Assembly (NCBI RefSeq): GCF_010671565.1
Contig: NZ_JAABOQ010000004.1
Coordinates: forward strand, 372,001-436,000
Direction of reading: 5' to 3'
DNA length: 64,000 bases
Source: Spongiivirga citrea
Lineage (GTDB): Bacteria; Bacteroidota; Bacteroidia; Flavobacteriales; Flavobacteriaceae
The position numbers and the translations under genes are program-made. Under the pieces are notes generated by a model. It was not told the origin of the DNA. It did not search any database and worked only from the letters and a program-made list of their open reading frames with translations. Shown in pieces: positions 57,330 to 64,000 of this stretch. The first letter of the stretch is position 1, and each line of letters opens with the position of its first letter.

Positions 57330-58241
57330 TTATAATTTTAATTTTACTAATTCATAATTAGTAGCTACACGCATTTCGTCAAAATCTGTAATAATTTCAA
57401 AGTCGCAGGCATTTTCATTGTATGATCCCCACTTAGGGTAGACTTCTTTGCCATCATTTGTTCTGTGATAGGCTCTTTTACCATCATCACTTAATGAAAC
57501 CTGATAGTCTTGAAAATTTGAGTTGGATAATGTTTGTTTTTCATCATTGAACCAAAACTCAATGTAACCTTTTGGATGATTGTTTGCAGTATCAAAATCA
57601 CGATCTACTTTCACTTTAAAAACTAAACTTACCCAAGTATTTTGTGGGACATTTTTTTTCCAAATAATTGTTTTCCTTTTATTTATTGAGCCTGGGCGAT
57701 TGAAGTTTGGCTCTGCTGGCCCATACGCATTTATAGTTAACTCATTACCGTCATATCCAATGTTAAAAGGATAATGTTGTTTATTAGAATCTATATCTAT
57801 TCCTTGATCTGTCTTCCATTGAAATACCGTAATACCTTTATCCAAATTTGGAGAATATTGAATCCTCCACCTCCAGGCAATAAAATATTCTTTACCATTT
57901 TCTGGTATAAAACCGTTCATTCGGGCGAACTCTGCTCTCTTTCTAGAAGTTGGTTTTTTAATACTCCAATATTTCCCATATTGAATATCAGTTGGTGTAG
58001 TCACAAGAGGTGGTTTTTCAGGATCATCAACACATCTATCTCCGGTCGGATTACTGTTGCCATCAGGATCTAACCTTCTAAATACGTCTCTAACATCTTT
58101 ATCAGGATCACCAAACCACAGAATTTTATCTTCAATTACTGTGTTATTATCTATTAAAATTGGAGCTTTCGTAACACTATCATTATTTGAACATCCAAAT
58201 AAAAATAAGACAAACAAGTATATAAAGGTATTATATAACAT
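57330..58241 (-). CDS. polysaccharide lyase-like lipoprotein (heparin lyase I/PF14099-like)
   Basis: 303 residues; lipobox LFGC gives C17. The mature part is beta-rich and matches the PF14099 jelly-roll layout: EYFIAWRWRIQYSPN, ITVFQWKTDQGIDID, YPFNIGYDGNELTINAYG, PQNTWVSLVFKVKVDRDF, KGYIEFWFNDEKQTL and a closing FDEMRVATNYELV. PF14099 covers heparin lyase I, PL20 glucuronan lyases and related enzymes. It is 20 nt upstream of the GH105 gene, whose substrates are the unsaturated products of such lyases, which supports a lyase role. No catalytic residue is proposed with confidence. Confidence 0.7.
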   Translation of the reverse strand: MLYNTFIYLFVLFLFGCSNNDSVTKAPILIDNNTVIEDKILWFGDPDKDVRDVFRRLDPDGNSNPTGDRCVDDPEKPPLVTTPTDIQYGKYWSIKKPTSRKRAEFARMNGFIPENGKEYFIAWRWRIQYSPNLDKGITVFQWKTDQGIDIDSNKQHYPFNIGYDGNELTINAYGPAEPNFNRPGSINKRKTIIWKKNVPQNTWVSLVFKVKVDRDFDTANNHPKGYIEFWFNDEKQTLSNSNFQDYQVSLSDDGKRAYHRTNDGKEVYPKWGSYNENACDFEIITDFDEMRVATNYELVKLKL

Positions 58242-58261
58242 AGTTAATCTCTTTAATTATT

Positions 58262-59401
58262 CTATTGATTATCAAGTTTCAATATTTCGCTTCCGGCCAT
58301 CAAAAAAGCGCCAGTACCAAAATTTTGCCAGCTATCAAACGAAGCTGGTTCTGGAGAGGCTCCAATATTCTGCACCCATCCAACGCGACCATCTTCATGC
58401 TGACAATCTGCCAAAGCATTCCACGCTTTTTTTAAAGCAGGCGTGTACTTCGCTTTATCCAACAATCCATTATTGACGCCCCAAGCGAGTGCGAATGTAT
58501 AAAAACCACTACCGCTTACTTCTCCATGATCATAAGATTCCGGGCTTAACAAACTAGTTCTCCACAAACCATCTTCAGGTTGAATACTCAAAATTTTAGC
58601 CGCCATTTCCTTGTATAAATTTTCATAGAAGCTCCGGTGTTTATAGTCGTTGGGCATATCTTCTAATAGCAATGCTAAGCCCGCAAGTACCCATCCATTG
58701 CCTCGAGACCAAAATATTTTCTTCCCATTAGGTTCTTTCATGTCTTTTTTCGATCCAGTCCAAACAAAACGCATATCGCGGGCAAATAAATGCTCTTCTT
58801 TATCATACAACTGATTGTATGTTTCTATATAAAACTTATGCATATCGTCTACATACTTTGGCTGTTTTGTATGTTTTGCATACAAGTTGATTACCGGTGG
58901 TGCCATAAATAAAGCATCACACCACCACCACAAAATGGTTTTTCCCATCGCACTTTTATCTTTACCTTCTTTCCAAGCATCAGGCTCATATAAATGAGCG
59001 TCAATAAACTTTTTAGTTGGCTCTAAATCCACAAAATTTCTTCTTCGGTCAGTCATATCGATGTATAAATAGCTATATGAAATAGCAACATCATCCGCAT
59101 GATGCAATCTTTTAAACGTTTGCCAATTGTTCCAATAGCCTTGATTCTTTAAGGCTGCCATATACATCATAGCCTTCGTGGCTTTGTGAGCGCGGGCCAC
59201 CCCAACATAATAGGCTCCGTTGGTCCAGTCTGTTGGCGCTAAGGCCATTATTGGATGGGCTTCCTGCCATTCCAACGCCTTGATCATTGATTCTTCAATG
59301 CTTTGATTATATATTGGATTTTGAGCCGTTGAGCAATTAATAAAAAAAGCACTTGACAGTATAGCCAATACTATTAATCTTATATTTTTTAAATGTTTCA
59401 T
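58262..59401 (-). CDS. GH105 unsaturated uronyl hydrolase
   Basis: 379 residues; signal with possible lipobox FINC (C23). The (alpha/alpha)6 GH105 core is clear: [39 protein letters not shown] (catalytic D162), [19 protein letters not shown] and [21 protein letters not shown]. It removes the unsaturated uronic acid left at the non-reducing end by polysaccharide lyases, releasing rhamnose-ended oligosaccharides. It sits between a lyase-like gene (20 nt) and GH3 (11 nt). In ulvan degradation this is the expected step after the lyase. Confidence 0.95.
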   Translation of the reverse strand: MKHLKNIRLIVLAILSSAFFINCSTAQNPIYNQSIEESMIKALEWQEAHPIMALAPTDWTNGAYYVGVARAHKATKAMMYMAALKNQGYWNNWQTFKRLHHADDVAISYSYLYIDMTDRRRNFVDLEPTKKFIDAHLYEPDAWKEGKDKSAMGKTILWWWCDALFMAPPVINLYAKHTKQPKYVDDMHKFYIETYNQLYDKEEHLFARDMRFVWTGSKKDMKEPNGKKIFWSRGNGWVLAGLALLLEDMPNDYKHRSFYENLYKEMAAKILSIQPEDGLWRTSLLSPESYDHGEVSGSGFYTFALAWGVNNGLLDKAKYTPALKKAWNALADCQHEDGRVGWVQNIGASPEPASFDSWQNFGTGAFLMAGSEILKLDNQ

Positions 59402-59412
59402 TTTAAGTCTCT

Positions 59413-61683
59413 TTAATTATTTAGTCTAAATGTACCTGAAAGTCCTTGGATTGACGAGCTTCCTACCATTACGGTGTAGTCACCCTCCTCTAAAACTTTG
59501 GTCATCTCTTTTCCTGTGAATTCAAGCATCTTAGGAGTAACACTAAAAGATACTGTTTTGGTTTCCCCTGGATCAAGTGCTATTTTTTTAAAGCCCTTTA
59601 ATTCTTTATTCGGAGGAGAAACCGACCTGATTTCATCTTTTATGTATAATTGAACAATCTCTTTTGCTTTTACACTACCAGTATTAGTGATCGATACACT
59701 AACTGAGATTTCTGTTTCTGGTGTTAGTTCGGCATTGGATATTGATAAATCTGAATACTCAAAAGTTGTATAGCTTAATCCGAATCCAAATGGATATAGA
59801 GGACCTTCTTCTAAAAAGAGGTACCCCTTTTTGTAGTTGATTTCTTTTTGACTGTAATGAAACGGAAATTGTCCGATAGATCTTGGTACTGTTACTGGCA
59901 ATTTACCTGAAGGAGAAACTTCTCCAAAGATAATTTTAGCGGTTGATTCGTCACCAAACTCACTTAGATCCCAGATATCCAAAATAGCATCGGCTTGTTG
60001 AGCTATTGTATTAATTGAAAGGGTACGACGATGTTTTAATACCACTATAACAGGCTTACCGAGGGCTTTTATTTTTGTTACCAACTCATTTTGCTGACCC
60101 ACAGGCTCTATAGTCGCACGATCGCCTAGTGCGTTATTAAAATACGCTTCTTTAGCGGTATGCTCATCACCACCTAAATACAATACCACTAGATCTGATT
60201 GCCTAGCAATGTTTATCATTTTACTAATAGCCGTTGGATTTTTCTCTAACAAACTTGGAACACCCTTTTTCTCATCGGTCAAGCTAAATCCTTTTGCTGC
60301 CATAAAAGTAATATTAGATCCCGCAACAGATTCAAAAGCTGTCTTTGTGTGTTCGCTTAAAAGTGGTCCCAACAAAGCTATTTTTGTTGGCTTATTTTTA
60401 TTTAGAGGTAGGATTTGATTATCATTTTTAAGCAAAATAATTGATTCGAGATCAGCTTCTTTAGCCAAAGCTAGAGAAGATTCTGCTCGCACACCTTTGT
60501 TAACTTTATCTAAGTCGATATAGGGATTATCAAACAATCCTAAGATGTATTTTGTGCGCAAGACGCGCCGTACCGCCTGATCGATCAATTTTTCAATCTC
60601 CGGATTCTCTTCTACCATTTTAGGGAGTAGTGCGTATGAATCTTCTGCATACAAATCGACATCAATACCTGCCTCTAATCCCATTAGGGCAGCCGCTTCA
60701 GGAGATTCAGCGACTTTCATAAAGTAAAATAGTCGCGCGATGTCATTCGAATCTGAGACCAAATAACCATCAAAGCCCCACTCATCGCGTAAAACACTCG
60801 TTAACAAATCCGGATTTCCATGACTGGCAATACCATTCAAGTCGCCATGTGACGCCATAATTCCTAAGGTTCTAGCATCTTTAACAGCAGCTTCAAAAGG
60901 AGGGTAGATTTCATCAATCAAAGTACGTGGAGAAATCTCGACTGCCGCAAAATTTCGACCTCCAAGTACTTGCCCGTAGCCAGCAAAATGCTTTGCAACA
61001 GCCCCGATATGAGTACCAGCACCAAGCCCCTCATAATCACCTTGTACCCCTTTAATAGCATTAGTTACCATTTGAGTAGTGAGATAGGTATCTTCACCAA
61101 AGGCTTCACTCATTCTGCCAAATCGTGGATCCCGAACAATATCTGCTTCTGGAGAATGGCACATATGCATGCCGCGCAGTCGGGCTTCCTTGCCAACCAC
61201 ATCCCAAATACGATTTACAAGATCTGTATTAAAAGAGGCAGCTGATGTTAAGGGCCTTCCAAATTTCGTACAGCCTTCTGCATCTACACCATTATAGGAT
61301 TCGGTTACGAATAGCGCAGGAATTCCCCAGCGGTTATTATCGATAATGTACTTTTGTAATTCATTATTTAATTTGGCCGCAGCCAGTGGACTTATATGCT
61401 CTCCCGGATTTTTAATCCCTGCAATTCCTAACTTCAACTTTTCCTTTACACGGTCAGAAAGCAGTAAACTTCCATTTTCATCTGATTTTACTCCAATAGT
61501 GGCATGAAAAATTCTCATTTGAGCAACCTTTTCTTCAATAGACATTTTTGATAAAAGCTCATTTACCTTGTCATCAATTTTAGTAGATTGATCGGCACCG
61601 TCAATGGTTAACTCACCTTCACTTTCACATGAAAGAAAAATGGCAATGATTGCTATTAAGACAAATTTTGAAAATTGTTTCAT
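59413..61683 (-). CDS. GH3 beta-glycosidase lipoprotein
   Basis: 756 residues, lipobox FLSC (C19). The GH3 barrel has [40 protein letters not shown] and nucleophile D311 in [12 protein letters not shown]. The C-terminal alpha/beta sandwich ([25 protein letters not shown]) and a fibronectin III-like domain ([18 protein letters not shown]) follow. It has no PA14 insert, unlike the GH3 at 20.2 kb, and belongs to the BglX-like branch. In this locus it probably removes a beta-linked xylose or glucose from debranched oligosaccharides; the sugar is not determined by sequence. Confidence 0.93.
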   Translation of the reverse strand: MKQFSKFVLIAIIAIFLSCESEGELTIDGADQSTKIDDKVNELLSKMSIEEKVAQMRIFHATIGVKSDENGSLLLSDRVKEKLKLGIAGIKNPGEHISPLAAAKLNNELQKYIIDNNRWGIPALFVTESYNGVDAEGCTKFGRPLTSAASFNTDLVNRIWDVVGKEARLRGMHMCHSPEADIVRDPRFGRMSEAFGEDTYLTTQMVTNAIKGVQGDYEGLGAGTHIGAVAKHFAGYGQVLGGRNFAAVEISPRTLIDEIYPPFEAAVKDARTLGIMASHGDLNGIASHGNPDLLTSVLRDEWGFDGYLVSDSNDIARLFYFMKVAESPEAAALMGLEAGIDVDLYAEDSYALLPKMVEENPEIEKLIDQAVRRVLRTKYILGLFDNPYIDLDKVNKGVRAESSLALAKEADLESIILLKNDNQILPLNKNKPTKIALLGPLLSEHTKTAFESVAGSNITFMAAKGFSLTDEKKGVPSLLEKNPTAISKMINIARQSDLVVLYLGGDEHTAKEAYFNNALGDRATIEPVGQQNELVTKIKALGKPVIVVLKHRRTLSINTIAQQADAILDIWDLSEFGDESTAKIIFGEVSPSGKLPVTVPRSIGQFPFHYSQKEINYKKGYLFLEEGPLYPFGFGLSYTTFEYSDLSISNAELTPETEISVSVSITNTGSVKAKEIVQLYIKDEIRSVSPPNKELKGFKKIALDPGETKTVSFSVTPKMLEFTGKEMTKVLEEGDYTVMVGSSSIQGLSGTFRLNN

Positions 61684-61704
61684 TTAATAGTAGTTTGGAT
61701 TTAT

Positions 61705-63099
61705 TTAATATTCAAATACAAAATAATCGAGATATAAAGCACCTGTTCCCAGGGGGGTTAAGGAAAAGTAAATGTCTTCTTTTGAGTTCATTTTGGGTAA
61801 TGACATAGATAACTGCTTCTTGCCATTGTCATCATTTTCAATACTGAATTGCTTAATAGCTATTGGCTTGGCATTCTTATTCCCAGTTCGCACCTCTATT
61901 TTAAACAGCCCTTTTTCCTTATTAATAAAGGAAAATCTTATTTTTTTTGCTTTTTCTAGACCTTCAATATTTGGGAAACAAAGATTTCCAATAGCTCCAT
62001 CCGTGCGCACCACAAACTGATTTTCATTGATTTCCTTTTTTACAATTGCACTTGCTTTAAAGTAATCTTCTGCTTCAATTTTACCTTGATGGGCTTCATA
62101 GCGCCCTACTCCTATCCCATCAATACGGATTGGTGCTATTTCGCCATTTTCTTTATAGTGTACATAGCTTATAAATGCATCTCTGAAATAACGATTCCCT
62201 GTTTGACTGATATCACAATAGGTAAAATACCACTGGTTGTTCCAAGTGAAAAAATTACCATGTCGACCTTGTAAAAACCCATTTGGCCAGGTAGGTTTTT
62301 CGTAACCGGGAGCAAAACTTGTTTCCTTTATAACAGTATCTACATAATTATACGGTCCGTACAAACTGTCGGACATTGCATAAAAACATCCCCATGATAG
62401 ATAGTACTTGCCCTTATATTTGTGCAGAGATGGTTTATCATCAGTTGGCTTCTCTTTATTCTTCCCGTCCTGGTTATATGGCCCTCTTGGATTGGTAATT
62501 ACGATCCTCTTTGGTTCTTCAGCGAGGCTTATCATGTCTTCATTTAAACGGGCTATATAATAATCCCAAACACCAAAAATGATGTAATGCTCATCATTTT
62601 CTTCGTAAATGGACATGTCATACTCGTGTGTTGGGGTCAGTTCAGATGATAAAAGCGGCTTTCCTAAAGGATCCTTCCAAGGACCAGTCGGGCTATTACC
62701 CACAACAACACCGGTTTGTCTGTTTCTTTCGGAAAAATACCAATAATACTTACCATTCTTAAACCCCACATCAGTAGCCCAACAATCTGCAAATGGCTTT
62801 CCTATGTAGGTATCTTCTGGTTTTAAAACACTTTTTAAGCTCCAATTTACTAAGTCGGGAGATGACCATACCCACCAGTCTTCCATGATAAACTTGGTGT
62901 TATTTGGTGATTTGTCATGCGAAGCATAAACATAAGCAGTATCGTTAAAAATATGTATATGAGGATCGTTTAAGCCTTGGTTTGGAACAATAGGGTTTTG
63001 AGAATTTACTACCTGAAATGCCAAAAACAATGGGATCACAAATACGAACCATCTTTGATTAAAAGAACTATTAGGATAAAGTGCTAAAAATTGTTTCAT
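61705..63099 (-). CDS. GH43-like glycosidase with C-terminal beta domain
   Basis: 464 residues, cleavable signal (cut near VVNSQN). The five-bladed propeller has the base D45 (LNDPHIHIF) and the pKa-modulating D161 (EYDMSIYEEND). The third key position, usually Glu in an EGP block, seems to be Asp (D221 in DDKPSLHKYKGKYYLSW), so the general acid may be changed or placed elsewhere. A C-terminal beta-sandwich (about 335-464) resembles a CBM6/Fn-like glycan-binding domain. GH43 enzymes act on xylosides, arabinosides and galactosides. It is 21 nt before GH3 and 15 nt after the DUF1080 gene. A beta-xylosidase role fits ulvan, but the altered residue makes activity uncertain. Confidence 0.88.
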   Translation of the reverse strand: MKQFLALYPNSSFNQRWFVFVIPLFLAFQVVNSQNPIVPNQGLNDPHIHIFNDTAYVYASHDKSPNNTKFIMEDWWVWSSPDLVNWSLKSVLKPEDTYIGKPFADCWATDVGFKNGKYYWYFSERNRQTGVVVGNSPTGPWKDPLGKPLLSSELTPTHEYDMSIYEENDEHYIIFGVWDYYIARLNEDMISLAEEPKRIVITNPRGPYNQDGKNKEKPTDDKPSLHKYKGKYYLSWGCFYAMSDSLYGPYNYVDTVIKETSFAPGYEKPTWPNGFLQGRHGNFFTWNNQWYFTYCDISQTGNRYFRDAFISYVHYKENGEIAPIRIDGIGVGRYEAHQGKIEAEDYFKASAIVKKEINENQFVVRTDGAIGNLCFPNIEGLEKAKKIRFSFINKEKGLFKIEVRTGNKNAKPIAIKQFSIENDDNGKKQLSMSLPKMNSKEDIYFSLTPLGTGALYLDYFVFEY

Positions 63100-63114
63100 T
63101 CTTATGCTTTACTG

Positions 63115-63936
63115 CTATTTTAGAAAGTGTTGAATTGGTATTTCTTCTGTTAGTTCCTTAATTTCAATATTTCGATAGAATATTTCAGCTGTTTCTGATT
63201 GAAAACCTAAAATACCTTCACCATGAGTTAATTCGGTACCTATATTAACAATCTCACCATTCAATTTATGTATAGCATAGCGATCCCCCATTACAATTAC
63301 CTCACAATCATTCCATTGATTATTCAGAGCATTAAACCTTGCTGTCGCCAATGCTCTATGTTCAGATTTCTTAGGAGGTTGTACGGTTCCACCATCTCTA
63401 ATTGGTAAATAGGCACCATTTTCATCTGCAGTCCATTTTATGCGGACATGAGTTGCCCAAAAATCTCCTGTATGATTTTGGTTTTTGGTATGATCATATC
63501 TAATTTGATACTCTAATCCCCTAGGCCAAATTTTATCATCATAAACATGATAATACAAACCAGCGTCGTATTGAAACTGATCAAAATTATTTGCGATTTT
63601 TGTTCCCCATTTATATTGAAACCTCAAGATAAACTTGTCGAACTTCTTTTTGGTGTAAAACAAACCATGTGTACCATTCTCGCCAGAATTAAGATCAAGA
63701 CTATCTGGTGTATCTTTAAAAACATGAATGATACCATTCTCAATTGCATAAACCCTTTTTGCCATTTCCGGATCGTTATTTCGAAGTTTATGATACCAAC
63801 CGTCCCAGTTTTCACCATTAAACAGAGAAACAAAGCCTTCGTTATTCGTAGCTAATTTCTTTTGGGGTTTACATGAAGCTAATAATAAAAATACTAGTAG
63901 TATGAACAAACTTCTAACCAAACTATCTATTCCCAT
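63115..63936 (-). CDS. DUF1080 (3-keto-disaccharide hydrolase-like) lipoprotein
   Basis: 273 residues from the ATG at 63936, which starts a clear lipoprotein signal (LASC, C22); a GTG ten codons upstream is less likely. The DUF1080 LamG-like fold is recognisable: GFVSLFNGENWDGWYHK, KFDKFILRFQYKWG, DAGLYYHVYDDKIWPRGLEYQ (core within a strand pair), WNDCEVIVMGDRYAIHKLNGE and FQSETAEIFYRNIEIKEL. Some members hydrolyse 3-keto-glycosides made by periplasmic Gfo/Idh-type dehydrogenases. It is the first visible gene of the GH43-GH3-GH105 run; the region upstream continues past the window. Confidence 0.88.
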   Translation of the reverse strand: MGIDSLVRSLFILLVFLLLASCKPQKKLATNNEGFVSLFNGENWDGWYHKLRNNDPEMAKRVYAIENGIIHVFKDTPDSLDLNSGENGTHGLFYTKKKFDKFILRFQYKWGTKIANNFDQFQYDAGLYYHVYDDKIWPRGLEYQIRYDHTKNQNHTGDFWATHVRIKWTADENGAYLPIRDGGTVQPPKKSEHRALATARFNALNNQWNDCEVIVMGDRYAIHKLNGEIVNIGTELTHGEGILGFQSETAEIFYRNIEIKELTEEIPIQHFLK

Positions 63937-64000
63937 ATTGCCTAATTTATTCACAATCAAATACACTTAAAGGGTTAGATAGCTCTGTCGGGTCTGAAAC

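Overview
The window looks like a chromosomal segment from a marine, polysaccharide-degrading member of Bacteroidota (Flavobacteriia). The base composition is AT-rich. There is a SusC/SusD pair, a hybrid two-component regulator, many lipoproteins with Bacteroidota-style lipoboxes, sulfatases, and dense runs of carbohydrate-active enzymes. No rRNA, tRNA, CRISPR array, insertion sequence or phage gene was recognised.

Layout. (A) 1-3.9 kb, minus strand: the start of a Tat-exported protein, a DUF1501 protein and a two-CxxCH DUF1549/DUF1553 cytochrome-like protein, an arrangement best known from Planctomycetes and Verrucomicrobia. A membrane class III nucleotide cyclase follows at 4.0-5.1 kb. (B) 5.4-27.4 kb: a xylan or xyloglucan utilisation locus. 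It holds a GH5 endoglycanase lipoprotein, an FG-GAP/UnbV lipoprotein, SusD, SusC, a 1374-residue hybrid regulator, a putative glycan-binding lipoprotein, a GH3 beta-xylosidase with PA14 insert, xylulokinase, xylose isomerase and a sodium:sugar symporter. Pairs of 11-bp direct repeats 21 bp apart lie on both sides of the regulator gene and are candidate operators. (C) 27.7-35.2 kb: housekeeping or accessory genes, including a NmrA-like reductase, a DUF1772 protein, a small CxxCH protein, an AraC regulator, a Tat-like ankyrin protein, a LytTR regulator and a lactonase-like propeller. (D) 35.2-64 kb, all minus strand: a second, larger degradation locus with alpha-L-rhamnosidases GH78 and GH106, GH105, GH2, GH3, GH43, two sulfatases, four proteins with lyase-like folds, L-rhamnose mutarotase, a DUF1080 protein, and a C4-acid module (IPMDH-type dehydrogenase, cyclase-family hydrolase, DUF1537 kinase, MFS transporter, Gfo/Idh/MocA oxidoreductase) joined to GH78 and a sulfatase by overlapping genes.

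How the genes fit together. In block B, SusCD would import oligosaccharides cut outside by GH5. The GH3 enzyme would release xylose, and XylT-XylA-XylB would feed it to the pentose phosphate pathway under the hybrid regulator. Block D fits a sulfated, rhamnose- and uronate-rich polysaccharide. Ulvan from green algae is the best candidate: its building blocks are sulfated rhamnose, glucuronate/iduronate and xylose, and block B could take the xylose. This substrate assignment is an inference from gene content. The most unusual parts are the C4-acid module inside the rhamnosidase operon, the 637-residue Cys-rich toroid-like protein, and the planctomycete-type DUF1501/DUF1553 pair.
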